Assembly: GCA_963700185.1 (NCBI GenBank)
Contig: CAVOWP010000015.1
Coordinates: 1-64,000, forward strand
Direction of reading: 5' to 3'
Source of the DNA: AP-15 sp963700185
Lineage (GTDB): Bacteria; Pseudomonadota; Alphaproteobacteria; ATCC43930; CGMCC-115725
DNA length: 64,000 bases
Notes under the pieces: model-generated
The model's database searches: none
Told to the model about the DNA's origin: nothing
Seen by the model: the letters and a program-made list of their open reading frames with translations, nothing else
Shown: in pieces, positions 9,227-19,333 of the stretch
Layout of the letters: each line of letters opens with the position of its first letter
Numbering within the stretch: the first letter of the stretch is position 1
Position numbers and translations under genes: made by a program

Positions 9227-9379
9227 ATGGCGCGAGCCGGCACGCGGTTCCGCATGAGTTGTACCGGGCGAATCGGGATGCTTGCCGTGGTGCCGGGCGC
9301 CTTGTTGCTCGCATTACCAGATGGCGCGCTGAACTTCATTCGCAACCGCGCCACCGAATTCCCTGACCCGATACCGTAA
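9227..9379 (+). CDS. Possible 50-residue membrane or exported peptide
   Basis: ATG at 9227 to TAA at 9377-9379 encodes a peptide with a basic N-terminus (MARAGTRFRMSCTGR), one hydrophobic stretch (IGMLAVVPGALLLAL) and a polar end. No strong Shine-Dalgarno is seen, and no homology is recognised. Listed because the signal-anchor layout is non-random, but it may be a chance frame in GC-rich sequence. Confidence 0.3.
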   Translation: MARAGTRFRMSCTGRIGMLAVVPGALLLALPDGALNFIRNRATEFPDPIP

Positions 9380-9490
9380 AGCGATCCCTGTTTTTGCGTT
9401 GCCTGGTCGTGCGGCTGTCGCTTGTTGACCCGTCGATTGGGCGCTCGCTATCCGAGCACTCGATCGCTGAACGAGTTCAACAACGGTGAC

Positions 9491-9570
9491 ATTAATGAAG
9501 TGGGGGAACGGGATTGCCTTTCCCGAATAGCGATCGCGGCGGCAGAGGGGCAGAAAATGGCACGCATCGG
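9491..9570. repeat. 78-base direct repeat, copy 2
   Basis: Partner of 8432-8510, same orientation, with the shared blocks AATGAAGTGGG, CCCGAATAGCGATCG and GGCGGCAGAGGGGCA. Confidence 0.75.
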
Positions 9571-9894
9571 CGGTTGAGGTAACGAAGGCGAGGCGCCGGC
9601 GGTGCTGCATGACGGCGGCATCGGCAATTCGGGTATTCCGGGCCGACGATCATCGCTCGGGCGGTAGGGGTGATGAGCCTCAACCACAGCGACGCCCTCC
9701 GCCGATTGAGCGGATGACGCCGCCCTCGATGATCGCGGATTTCGAAGCGGATGGCGTGGTCGGAGAGGACCGGATGTGGCGTTTTCAGTCAGACGTCATT
9801 CGGCCGATTTCGTCGGGGCCGATTGTCCGGCTTCGATCTCGATCGACCCGCAAAATCCGATCACTGCAGTTAATATAACAATGCAGCTATGCGC

Positions 9895-9928
9895 GTTTGA
9901 CGATTGTATAGCTTGACAATTATTAACC
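9895..9928 (+). promoter_or_regulatory. Candidate sigma70-type promoter
   Basis: TTGACG followed after 18 bases by TATTAA, in the AT-rich segment about 90 bases before the start of the DUF6351 gene; an overlapping TTGACA lies at 9914. Weak spacing and no experimental support. Confidence 0.3.
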
Positions 9929-10014
9929 TTCCTGTTGCAGTAGGGTTAATCGACGTAAGGTCGATCTACATTATCGCGACGGCGCTAGACCGTCGCGTAA
10001 AGGAGGGGGGAAGG

Positions 10015-12408
10015 ATGCGCCATACAGCATTAAGCTCGCTGCTTTTGCGGTGCCTTTTAGCTGTTATGATAGCCGGCCTGCTTACCGCGGGATCGGTTGC
10101 GGCGACCGCCAAGTCACCAGACGATCTTGACATCATCACCGTTTCGACCAGGCCCGACACGGTGAGCGGCGGAGACGTGCTGGTACGTATCAACGTGCCG
10201 CCGGGCGTGGCAATCAACGATTTGGTGATTGTATTAAACGGTCAAGCTGTCACGAGTGCCTTCCAGCCTGAAGCTGGCGGCCACTCTCTCCTAGGGCTGG
10301 TGCAAGGCTTAAAACTCGGAGAGAACAGTCTGGTGGCGAAGGCAGTCGGCCAGAACAACGAGACCTATCGAACCGCTCGTCTGACGCTTACGAATTATCC
10401 CATTACCGGGCCAATTCTATCTGGGCCGCACGAAGAGCCGTTCTATTGCATGACGCAGCTGTTCACGTTACCGGCATCCACTAATACCCTGGGGCCGGCC
10501 CTCGACGCAGACTGCTCAATCGCGACCAGAGTCGACTACGTGTACCGCACGACGGCAGGGACGTTCCAGCCCTTGCCGAACCTCACGAGTTATCCGGCGG
10601 ACTTAGCCCAAACCACGACGACCGAGGGCAAGTCCGTACCTTACATCGTGCGCGTCGAAACCGGGACGATCAACCGCGCCATTTACGAAACCGCGGTGCT
10701 GCACGATCCAACTACCGAGGCGGCGCCGACGCCATTCAAACCGCCGGTGGCATGGAACCACCGCCTCGTCTACACACTGGGCGGCGGCTGCGTCGGCGGG
10801 TGGTATATCCAAGGCGCAAGCCTCGGAAACGGCGGGATCCTCGAAGACCTGATGCTCCGCCAGGGTTACGGTTTGGCGGCTTCGACCCTCAACGTGTACG
10901 GCAACAATTGCCAGGATCTGCTAGCGGCCGAGAGTTTGATGATGGTGCGAGAGCGCTTCATCGAGAACTTCGGGCCCGTAGCGCTCACCATCGGCTATGG
11001 GTGCTCGGGCGGCTCCGAAGCGGCGCAACCGATTAGCGACGAATATCCCCGCCTCATGGATGGCATTCTGGTCGGATGCTCGTTCCCAGAGGTCGTTGCG
11101 GCGATGGTCAACAACATCACCGACGCTGATCTGTTCCTGCATTACCTCAATACGAGCGCGACGCTGACTTGGAGCGACGCACAAATAGAAGCCGCAACCG
11201 GGTATCCGACGGTAACGACCTTGTCGACGATCGGTCCCGGAAACGCGATACGGGTGAAAGCGCAAGGGGGCACGTGCAACGCCATCATTCCGAAGAGCGT
11301 TCAGTATGACGCGAACACCAATCCGACTGGCATACGGTGCGACCTCTATGATCACTTGGTGAATGTCTTTGGGCGCGACCCAGCCACAGGGTTCGCTCGT
11401 CGCCCGATCGACAATATCGGCGTCCAGTACGGGTTGGAGGCTCTAAACCTAGGCGCTATCACCAAACAGCAATTCCTAGATCTGAACCGAAATATAGGTG
11501 GCTATGACAACGACGGCAATTACGTCGCTACCCGTACAGTGGGCGATGTCTCTGCCATCGAGGCGGCATACCTCAGCGGGCGCATCACTTACGGCGGATT
11601 GGGCATGAGGCGTACGCCGATCATTGACTACCGGGGCTATGTCGACCAACCGGAGAACCCCAACGAGGTGCATTCGCGGTTCCATTCATTTTCCATGCGG
11701 CAGCGGCTGCTGGAGGCGAATGGCAATTTCAATAACCAAGTCATGCTCGTTGAGGACGGGAGCACCACCACCGGGAATGGCCTTTTCAGCGATACCAGTC
11801 CCGTTCTGAGCCACGCTCTCAATCAGATGGACGAATGGCTCACAAACTATCTTGCCGATAGAACATCGACTCCGCTCCCGGTAAAGATCAATCGCTCGAA
11901 ACCAAGCGACTTGGTCGATGCATGTTTCACCAACAAGGGTACGGTAAAGATCGCTGAGCAACAGGTCTACCAACTTTCAGCGATACCAGTCCCGTCCTGA
12001 GCCACGCTCTCAATCAGATGGACGCATGGCTCACAAACTATCTTGCCGATAGAACATCGACGCCGCCCCGGGTAAAGATCAATCGCTCGAAACCAAGCGA
12101 CTTGGTCGATGCATGTTTCACCAACAAGGGTACGGTAAAGATCGCTGAGCAACAGGTCTACCAGCTCGATACTACCTGCAACCAGCTATACCCTGCGTTT
12201 TCGACGCCGCGGATGGTTGCTGGCGAGCCATTGGCGAACGACGTTCTAAAGTGCCAGCTGAGGCCGATCGAACTCGAGCCTATATAAGGTACGGTTCTCT
12301 GCCGCTGAGACTGCTCAGCTGAAGGCGCTCTTCCCGCAGGGTGTCTGCGATTACTCGAAACCGGGTGTAGGTCAGCAGCCGCCCGACGGCACGTGGCAGA
12401 TGTTCTGA
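10015..12408 (+). pseudogene. Secreted DUF6351-type hydrolase, broken by tandem duplication
   Basis: Start at 10015 after the strong Shine-Dalgarno AGGAGGGGGGAAGG; a Sec signal peptide follows (hydrophobic LLAVMIAGLLTAG, cleavage near VAATA). The product is a roughly 700-residue extracytoplasmic protein resembling DUF6351 proteins, with an alpha/beta-hydrolase-like nucleophile region (IGYGCSGGSEAAQ) and several Cys pairs. Near the 3' end a 191-base segment (11784-11974) is repeated in tandem (11975-12165); 191 is not a multiple of three, so frame 1 ends at 12000 after SAIPVPS. The correct ending (YQLDTTCNQLYPAFS...) follows copy 2, but a second shift, one extra base near 12282, separates it from the terminal FPQGVCDYSKPGVG...TWQMF stop at 12408. 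Substrate unknown. Confidence 0.8.
11784..12165 (+). repeat. 191-base tandem duplication
   Basis: Copy 1 is 11784-11974 and copy 2 is 11975-12165. They differ at a handful of positions (for example GACGAATGG against GACGCATGG and CTACCAAC against CTACCAGC), so either the duplication is not fresh or one copy has been changing. Confidence 0.9.
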
Positions 12409-13025
12409 TCCCGGCAGCAGCGATCTAGCCGGGGGGCGACAGACGGATGTCGTGACCGATCCCGATATCCGGGTGCGTGGCGCGCCAAGGGCGAAAGCGG
12501 CGCGCGTGAACAGGACTGTACATCATCAGCCGAAACTGACAAAACGTTTTGCCTCGGCTTTATTGGTGGCGTCTTCGGTGGATCTCTATTTGCTTCATCC
12601 TCGCCCACTTACTGCCCGACAGCGCATATCAAATTCGGGCAGACGGAGATGGTCTTTCTCGATTGGGCGCGCTCCCATCCGGCTAAACTAGGGGGCGACG
12701 CTGCGATCCTAGTAGAGGCCGCATTTGTCGAAGCCTGGCCATGCCCGAAGACGCCTCCCCCAAAAGTCGCACGCATCCCACCCTTCGCCGCGCCCGACCA
12801 GCTACTGCCGTCGAGATGATCACAGCGATTTTGGCCGAAGCGGATCTATCGCCGCAACCGCTACTTCGCGTGGAGCCGCGGAGGCGGCACCATCGTCGCC
12901 ATACTTCACAATCTTGATGATGCCCGCGCCGCCATCCTCGCCGGAGACCTGCAGCGGCAGCTGGCAGCGTAGGCGGTCCGTTCCTGGCGGAATCAACAAC
13001 GATTGTCAAAGTCCTCTTCTTTGAG
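12409..13025. other. Intergenic, possible gene remnant
   Basis: No intact gene. On the plus strand a frame ending at 12972 reads IYRRNRYFAWSRGGGTIVAI and LHNLDDARAAILAGDLQRQL, which has a protein-like composition and may be the C-terminal remnant of an unidentified gene whose upstream part is out of frame. Confidence 0.3.
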
Positions 13026-13496
13026 ATGGCACGATACAGCATTCATCGAGGACGGCTTCTTCGCATGAGCGGACTGTTGCTGATCGCGGCGAGCTGCGTT
13101 GCGCCGCCGGCTCCAGTTGTGGTGCCGCCCATCCCACCAGGGCAGGCCCGGGTCTGGTTCTATCGTCCATATGAACCCTCCGAGACCTTCAATCTCGCCC
13201 GGATCGAAATGAACGGCGGCTATGTTGGGGCTGTCGAAAACGGCGCGGCATTCTATCGCGATGTTCCTCCCGGGCATTATCACATCGCGCCCGAGAGCTT
13301 TGGCAGGGATGTCAACCAGGACCAAAACGTCGACCTCGCCCCCATCGAGCAGATCTACGTCAAGATCGTCTCTTTGGATAGTTGGGGGATGAGCGTCTCC
13401 GGCTGCAAGAACTGTGCGCGCGATGCTTTCTACGCCTGGCTAATCCCGCCGGAGATCGCGCAGGGAGAGATCGCCCGCGACCGCAGCGGCATTTGA
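13026..13496 (+). CDS. Putative lipoprotein with IPPIPPGQARVW motif
   Basis: 156 residues. The N-terminus has an Arg-rich start, a hydrophobic segment LLLIAASC and a Cys at residue 24 that fits a lipobox, so a periplasmic lipoprotein is likely; ATG 13065 is an alternative start that keeps the lipobox. The mature part carries PPIPPGQARVWFYRPYEPSE, a central MNGGYVGAVENGAAFYRDVP and PGHYHIAPESFG, the layout of DUF2846-like small beta-sandwich proteins. The same order of motifs is in the exported protein at 59394-59888. Function unknown. Convergent with the SGNH hydrolase downstream. Confidence 0.7.
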   Translation: MARYSIHRGRLLRMSGLLLIAASCVAPPAPVVVPPIPPGQARVWFYRPYEPSETFNLARIEMNGGYVGAVENGAAFYRDVPPGHYHIAPESFGRDVNQDQNVDLAPIEQIYVKIVSLDSWGMSVSGCKNCARDAFYAWLIPPEIAQGEIARDRSGI

Positions 13497-13563
13497 GAGC
13501 AGCCGCGGCCCGCGATCACAGGCACCAGCTGCCGCCGCCGATGCAAGACGAGCCTCGGTAGGG

Positions 13564-14958
13564 CTAGTGATTAAAGGGAGCGAATGGCTGGATGTCGACC
13601 ACTTCGCCCATGGCAGTATAGCCGGCGTGATTTGGATGGAGGTAATCCCACGGCAGCTGAGTGAACGTGCTGTTTGGTAGATAGTCCGCCTGCATGTTGC
13701 CGGTAGACGGGTCGATCGTAACAGCGTCAAAATCCTCGACCCCGTCATAGATCCCGGAGCCGCGAATGAAGGCATTGAGTACCATGCGGCTGGCATCATG
13801 CCCCGGACCGTTGTCGCCCATGTCAACCCCGCTGATACCCAGGGCAGAGGTTAGTGTGGCGCCGTAGACCTTAATGCCCGCGGCGTGCAAGCGTCCGACG
13901 ACGTTCTGATATCCGGGAATAATCGAAGTTGTCGCAGTACCGGCCCCAATATCGTTGATGCCTTCAAGCCAGATCACATGGGTCAGTCCCGATAGCCCCA
14001 GGACGTCGCGATCGAGCCGGTCGACCGCAGCGGGACCAGCCGTTGAGTTTGCAACGACGGGGTTTACCACCCTGTTGCCGGCAATGGCCTCATTGACGAT
14101 GCTGATTTTGTTGCCATAGGCATTGTGCAGCCTGCGAGAGAGCACGTTCATCCACCGGTCATTGATGTTCAGGGTCGAGTGCGTGCCATCCGTGATCGAA
14201 TCACCGAAAGCGCAAACGACTACCATGTCCGACGGGGCCATGACGTCGACGGCGTCGAGGAAGAACCATGACGTTGTTGTGTATTCGAATGCAAAAACGT
14301 CAAGATCCTCCGTGTGATCGCCGCTGCCGGGCGCGGTGATGTATGAGGTTACGAAAGCGCTGCTGTGAAACGTCATCGGGCCGCTGTCGCCTTCGACTGC
14401 GTAGCTGACAGCTAAGTTGCGGCCCTGAACGGCTGGATCGTCGGCACCCTGTACCCACGACAGGCTGATGCTGTCGCTGAAGATCTCCTGACCGGCCGGG
14501 ATCGTCACCGATTTCTTGCCGCCGAACGTCACCGGCGTCACCGTGCCATCGAGGACGTTGCCTGAATATTCCTGGAGTGCCACCGTGACTGTGCTGAACG
14601 TAACGGGCTGGGTCCCGAAGACGTTCGAGAAACGAAATCGCATCTTGTTGCCCCAGAGGTCGGGCTTGACGATCGACCGGAAAGTCTGGTCGGTCGCTCC
14701 AGCAGTGTTCGCGTCGGGGAATGGGAAGCCGAGATCGGGTTGAATGTTTGCTGGAGCAAATGTGGTAGGCGGACCCGGCGGAGCGGGCGCAACGGGCGGA
14801 ACGTACTGGAAGAATGTCGCCGGAGAGGTGGCCCAGGTGGCGACCCAACGTTGGCCCTGCTGATCATCCGCAGCGGCCGGATGGACCGTGAAGATCGCAG
14901 TGGCAAGCGCCACCGCTGAAAAGATAGTAGTCGAGCAACGAGCATTGCATGTAGGCAT
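13564..14958 (-). CDS. Secreted SGNH/GDSL hydrolase
   Basis: 464 residues with an N-terminal signal peptide (cleavage near HPAAA-DD). An N-terminal beta-rich region (residues about 35-230) precedes the catalytic SGNH domain. Block I is VVCAFGDSITDGTHS with nucleophile Ser254; block III is WLEGINDIG with the conserved Asn; block V is PWDYLHPNHAGY, giving the Asp-His pair. This is the architecture of extracellular esterases or deacetylases acting on polysaccharides or lipids; the exact substrate cannot be told. It is complete and monocistronic, with a lower-GC gap upstream. Confidence 0.88.
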   Translation of the reverse strand: MPTCNARCSTTIFSAVALATAIFTVHPAAADDQQGQRWVATWATSPATFFQYVPPVAPAPPGPPTTFAPANIQPDLGFPFPDANTAGATDQTFRSIVKPDLWGNKMRFRFSNVFGTQPVTFSTVTVALQEYSGNVLDGTVTPVTFGGKKSVTIPAGQEIFSDSISLSWVQGADDPAVQGRNLAVSYAVEGDSGPMTFHSSAFVTSYITAPGSGDHTEDLDVFAFEYTTTSWFFLDAVDVMAPSDMVVVCAFGDSITDGTHSTLNINDRWMNVLSRRLHNAYGNKISIVNEAIAGNRVVNPVVANSTAGPAAVDRLDRDVLGLSGLTHVIWLEGINDIGAGTATTSIIPGYQNVVGRLHAAGIKVYGATLTSALGISGVDMGDNGPGHDASRMVLNAFIRGSGIYDGVEDFDAVTIDPSTGNMQADYLPNSTFTQLPWDYLHPNHAGYTAMGEVVDIQPFAPFNH

Positions 14959-15344
14959 GGTGTTCTTCTGCTCCTTCTAGATCGCTTCCTACCAAGTGGT
15001 TTTTATGGCCTCCCGTCGCTTGACCGACTGCTGTTCCGCCAGCGCCTGTTAACCAAAATTAAACTATCCCGGTGGTGAATCGGTCAAGCTCTTTCTCGCC
15101 CGGTGGTGAAACTCGGCGCCAGCCTAGGAAGTTCTCAGATGCGTCACCCGATCTCCTCAGACGATGATGGCGTCCGATTCCAAATCGACAACGGGCCATC
15201 AGCGTATCGGTCTTAGTGGACGGCTGGCCCCAAGAAATCGAGCTTTGGTTTTCGGCGGCACGATTCGCTCGTATAAGCAAGGACAGTCGTCCCGTTCCCA
15301 GGCCGTCTGGATAATATGCCGCGCTTCTCGGTCGCTCACGCGCA
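14959..15344. other. Intergenic, no gene seen
   Basis: About 390 bases between the SGNH gene start and the cupin gene end; no supported coding sequence or RNA. Confidence 0.5.
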
Positions 15345-15751
15345 TCAGTGCTGCGCGAGCGGAGGCGCTTCTTTCAGATTCATCCGGCCCTCGTAAATCG
15401 GCGGTGCGCCGGTCGTCGGACCGGGGTAGTGCACGAAGAAGATCGTCCCGCCGGTCGCCGTGTGCATTTCAATGCGGGTCGGCCATATAGGCGGATCGTG
15501 CCCGGGCCGTAGCGCTTTCCGGCAAACGTGAACTCGCCCTCGATGATGCACCAGACCTGCGCGAAATCGTGCCGGTGCGGCGGGAAGGATGCGCCCGGCG
15601 CATATTTGAGAAATCCCGCATTCGGCTCTGTCGGACGTTCCGGTCGCGGGTGAAAGAGGAATTTGGTGACATTGCCAAATCGCCCCATCTCCCATTCCAT
15701 GTCCTCGGCGTGCTTGAACTCGGGCGGGTTATGCGTGCCGCTCGCACTCAT
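15345..15751 (-). pseudogene. Cupin-domain protein, frameshifted
   Basis: Begins at 15751 after AGGAGAACGCGAC. The first frame gives a cupin with the metal-binding cluster FPPHRHDFAQVW and the strand GEFTFAGKRYGPGTI; then, near 15498, the homologous reading moves frame (AYMADPH) and again near 15475 to MHTATGGTIFFVHYPGPTTG and the end NLKEAPPLAQH. Both shifts are explained by single extra bases within about 25 bases. The family binds a metal ion and includes sensors and small dioxygenase-like proteins; the role here is unknown. Confidence 0.75.
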
Positions 15752-15809
15752 GTCGCGTTCTCCTGGTTTGCGCCGACCGACGCTGATTTCATTCAAGAAC
15801 CATCCACGA

Positions 15810-15994
15810 TCACGCGAAGCGCCCCGTGGCCCAGCCGGTCTCGAACGGGACGTTCATCAGCGGCTCTGACCGCTTATGGCGGAACATCCAGATTCCAGCC
15901 ACCCGGGCGTAGGTCTCGTAATCGATACCGGCGCGCCACATCGCCTGATTGCCGGCGGCTACCGTGCACGGCATGAACAGATACCAGCGGGCTC
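15810..15994 (-). pseudogene. C-terminal fragment of an unidentified enzyme
   Basis: A single open frame reads RWYLFMPCTVAAGNQAMW, then RAGIDYETYARVAGIWMFRH and PLMNVPFETGWATGRFA to a stop at 15810. Composition is that of a real protein end, and it lies in the same orientation just before the cupin gene. Its 5' side is cut right beside the T-arm-like repeat starting at 16008. Family not recognised. Confidence 0.5.
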
Positions 15995-16007
15995 GCGCAG
16001 TATCCGA

Positions 16008-16060
16008 GACTCCCCCTGGAGGGGAATGGATTCGAAAATTCAGTTCCGCGATCTCGGACG
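16008..16060 (-). repeat. T-arm-like dispersed repeat, copy b1 (diverged)
   Basis: GACTCCCCCTGGAGGGGAAT then GGATTCGAAAATTCAGTTCC: a diverged copy in reverse orientation relative to copy a, directly followed by copy b2. Confidence 0.6.
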
Positions 16061-16130
16061 TGACAGGGACCGAAAGTTTGCAGACTCCCCGCTGGAGGAA
16101 GCCGGATTCGAACCCTCGGTCCCACGTGAG
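16061..16130 (-). repeat. T-arm-like dispersed repeat, copy b2
   Basis: Contains CAGACTCCCCGCTGGAGGAA and GCCGGATTCGAACCCTCGGT. Nearly identical over about 60 bases to the copy at 28130-28192, including the outer part GGACCGAAAGTTTGC. Confidence 0.75.
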
Positions 16131-16319
16131 AGAGAGGGTGGAGAGCGTCCAGGCCGGTCCCTCTCAGGACCACACAGGCGTCGGCTCGCCGAGCCCCAAC
16201 AAGACGAGACCGTCATCAACCGAGGCCGCGTCGACCACCCCCGAGCCCCTCCCCCGGGAAATCTGCTTGCGCGATATCGCTGAAACTCACAATCGCGCCC
16301 GGCGCGATCATTGGCGGCG

Positions 16320-16620
16320 TCAAATCAAACGGTAATCGACCGGCGGGGTGACCAAGTGACAGGCGACGCTGCGGGTCGGCGAGAGCGGCCGCAGGGCCGG
16401 CGCCACTGTCTCGCAGACCACGTCAAGCTTGTGCGGACAGCGTAGCGCGAAGCGGCAGCCTTTGAGGGGCTCGGCAGCCGCCTCGACGAAACGGTTTGCC
16501 GGCAACGTGATGCCGGCGCGGAGCGAAGGCAGGATCCGCCCGATCATCGACCGCACCTTCCCGCGCGACGATCTTGCAGCGGCATAAGCGCATGTCGAGG
16601 CCGGACCACCATATCTGCAA
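16320..16620 (-). pseudogene. Oligopeptide ABC transporter ATPase, C-terminal fragment
   Basis: The minus-strand frame gives GCRFALRCPHKLDVVCE and PALRPLSPTRSVACHL, the Cys-containing C-terminal extension typical of Opp/Dpp-type peptide importer ATPases. The nucleotide-binding domain is absent; an upstream portion (CKIVAREG) is in a different frame. A relic of a larger transporter operon. Confidence 0.65.
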
Positions 16621-16678
16621 AGTCATGATCCCGATCGAAGGCAGAAACCATGTCCGAGGCTTCGGGTCGCTGGGGGGC

Positions 16679-17682
16679 TCAGTCGTCGCGCACTCGCAAC
16701 GCGGCGCGGCCGTCGATATGGCGGTCGCGCACCCCGGCCAGCGCCTCGCCGGCGCGCTCCAACGGGAACACCATTGCTGCGGCAGGCCTTATCCTCCCTT
16801 GCTGGTATAATTCGAAGATCTCGGCGTAGGCCGCCGCCACCTGGGCCGGGCGACGCTTGCGGTAGTCGCTGATCTGCAACCCGCTGACCTCGATGTTCTT
16901 GAGCAGCAGATAGTTGGTCCGCACCGTCGGAATCACGCCGGCGGCAAAGCCGATCACCACGAGCCGGCCGCGCCAGGCAAGCGCGCGCAGGGCGGCCTCG
17001 AATACCTGCGCCGCCGAGCGGATCGAGGATGATGTCGGCGCCGCGCCCGTCGGTCACGGCGCGGACCTGGTCGCGCAGGCTGTCGCGCAAATTCTGACGC
17101 GACAGGTCGATCACGAAATCGGCGCCGGCCGTCCGCACCGCCGCGGCGCGCTCCGGCCGGACGATGCCGGCGAGCACGCGGGCGCCCATCGCGCGCGCCA
17201 GCTGCACCGCCGCCTGGCCGACCCCGCCTGAGGCGCCCAGCACCAGCACCGTCTCGCCCGGCTTCCAGCCGGGCGCGCTCGCGCAAGGCAAACCAGGCGG
17301 TGTCGTAGACGAGGCTCAAGCGAGGCGGCCTCGATGAACGACATATACGCCGGCAGGTGATAGCACTGGTCGGCAGAGACCGCCACCGCCTCGGCATAGC
17401 CGCCTTGCTCGGCCATTGCCAAGACCCGATCGCCGACGGCAAGCGTGGTCACGCCCGAGCCGCAGCTCCGTAACTATGCCGGCCGGGCCCTTGCCGGGGA
17501 TGAACGGGCGCGGCGGCAGGAACTGGTAGCGTGCCACCGACGACCAGCAGGTCGACGTAGTTGACCGGGGCGGCATGCACTGTCGACCAGCGACCTCGCC
17601 GGGACCGGGCACCGGCGGCGGCGACTTCGCGAAGGCGCAGTCCCTCGGGCGGACCGAATTCATCGACGATGATCGCGCGCAC
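16679..17682 (-). pseudogene. Zinc-independent quinone oxidoreductase-like gene, multiple frameshifts
   Basis: Begins MRAIIVDEFGPPEGLRLREV at 17682. Across frames the whole medium-chain reductase is present: GGRYQFLPPRPFIPGKGPAG-like segment, VGDRVLAMAEQGGYAE, LVYDTAWFALRERARL, the NADPH-binding TVLVLGASGGVGQAAV, GRGADIILDPLGG, VIGFAAGVIPTVRTNYLLLK and the end MVFPLERAGEAL...IDGRAAL. It would reduce quinones or enones with NADPH. Each frame change I resolved (near 17316, 17270 and 17018) is explained by one extra base. It follows the acyl-CoA ligase gene by 3 bases, so it belonged to the same operon. Confidence 0.8.
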
Positions 17683-17685
17683 CGG

Positions 17686-19333
17686 TCAGTCCCGCAGCGC
17701 CCGGATGGGCCGAACGCGGCCTTCAGCCACCCAGCGCACCAACTCGCGCTTGATGATCTTGCCGCTTGCCGTCAGCGGCATCGTCCGCAACGGCAAGCAG
17801 GAATTCCGGCATGTCGTATTTCGCCAGCCCGGCCGCGGTCGAGATCGCGCAGCAACCGGGCTCGGATCGAGCCGCATCGCCGATTCGCCATGACCACCGC
17901 GAGGCAGACCCGCTCGCCGAGCCGCGCGTCGGCGACCGGAAACGCCGCCGCCTTCTCGATCGCCGTCGCAGCGCAGCGCCAGTGCCTCGATGCGTCGCCG
18001 GGTAGATGTTGCGCCCGCCGCGGATGATCACGTCCTTCTTGCGGCCGGTGATGCGCAGATACCCGGCTTCGTCGAGCCAGCCGAGATCGCCGGTCATGAA
18101 CCAGCCCTGCGCGTTGAACGCGGCCTCGGTCGCCGCCTGGTCGTCGAAATAGCCGAGCATCAGGCTGGCGCCGCGGCCGCCGATCTCGCCGATCTCGCCG
18201 GGGGCCGCTTCGACGTCGGGATCGTCCTGGCGCCAGATGCGAATCTCGTAACCGTCGCAGGCGCGCCCGCAGGTCTCGACGATGCGCGTCGGGCTGATCG
18301 TCGGGCCGCGTGTATTGATGCGAGCAGGTTTCGGTCATGCCGTAGCCGCTCTGCGGCATCACGCCGTGGTCGCATCAGCTCGGCCACGACCGGTGGCGGT
18401 GCCGCCGCGCCGGAGATGCGGAAGCCGCGCACCGTGCCGAGCCGTCGCACGCCCCGCGCGCGCATCTCGGCGAGCAGGTCGATCGCATGGGTCGGCACGC
18501 CGAACAGAAATCCGGCGCCTGTCTCTTCCAGTCGGTCGACCAGGCTGTCGCCGCGCGGCAGATCGTGCAGCACCAGTTCGCCGCCGCCGGCCAGCGCGGT
18601 GATCAGCGCGCCGAGGCCGAGATTGTGGCGACAAGCGGGCTCAGCGTGTAGAGCACGGCGCGCTCCAGCCGCCAGTCGCGCGCCATCATGCGGGCGGTGG
18701 CGAGCAGCGTGTTGTCGCTGTGCAGGACGCCCTTCGGGCATCCCGGTCGTGCCGGAGGTGAAGGCAGATACATGATCTGGTTGGCGTCACGGCTCGTCGG
18801 CGTGTCGACGCGCCGGGCTCGCCGAGAGCGGCAAACGGGTGCCATCGGCCGGCACCGACTCGGCCAGGCAACAGCGCAGAAACTCGCGATCGGCGAGTTC
18901 GGCGAAGATGTCGTGCCGGTCGCCGTCGGCGCCGTAGCCGGGCTGCGCGATCAGCGCCGCGGCGCGCATGCGGTCCACCAGCGCGACGATCTCGGCAACC
19001 CGGTGGTCGCGGTGCAGGGACGGGCAGCAGACATAGCCGTTGCGCGAGCACGCGAGCAACGGCGATCGCCGTCTCGACCCGGCTCGGCAGCCATACCGCG
19101 ACGCGCTCGCCCGGCCGCACGCCCTGACCTGCAAGGATGGCCGCCAGCTGGTCGGCGGCCGCGACCAGCTGCGGCATAGGTCAGGCGGCGGTGTCGGTCG
19201 CGCACCGCGAACGCGCCCGGCGTTGCCCGCGCGTGCCGGAGCGGCGAGGTGGTAGATCGTCTCGTCGCCCCAGAATCCGGCCGCCGTATAGGCGGCGAGG
19301 GTCGGTGCGTTCAGCAGCGTCAGCAGGCGTCAT
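17686..19333 (-). pseudogene. AMP-forming acyl-CoA synthetase, multiple frameshifts
   Basis: Full-length adenylate-forming ligase spread over all three minus frames: TLLNAPTLAAYTAAGFWGDE, the P-loop FTSGTTGMPKGVLHS (restored by removing one base near 18735), QSGYGMTETCSH, MTGDLGWLDEAGYLRITGRK, KDVIIRGGRNIYP and the C-terminal Lys motif PLTASGKIIKRELVRWV. It would activate a carboxylic acid to its CoA thioester. Extra single bases near 19322, 18735, 17996, 17965, 17837 and 17783 account for the frame changes that I could follow; I found no nonsense substitution. The ATG overlaps the end of the CoxL-type gene, so the two were co-transcribed. Confidence 0.8.

Larger units (their letters stand above)
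9380..10014. other. Intergenic with repeat copy and AT-rich leader
   Basis: Contains the second 78-base repeat (9491-9570) and a lower-GC segment from about 9860 that forms the leader of the DUF6351 gene. No gene supported. Confidence 0.5.
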
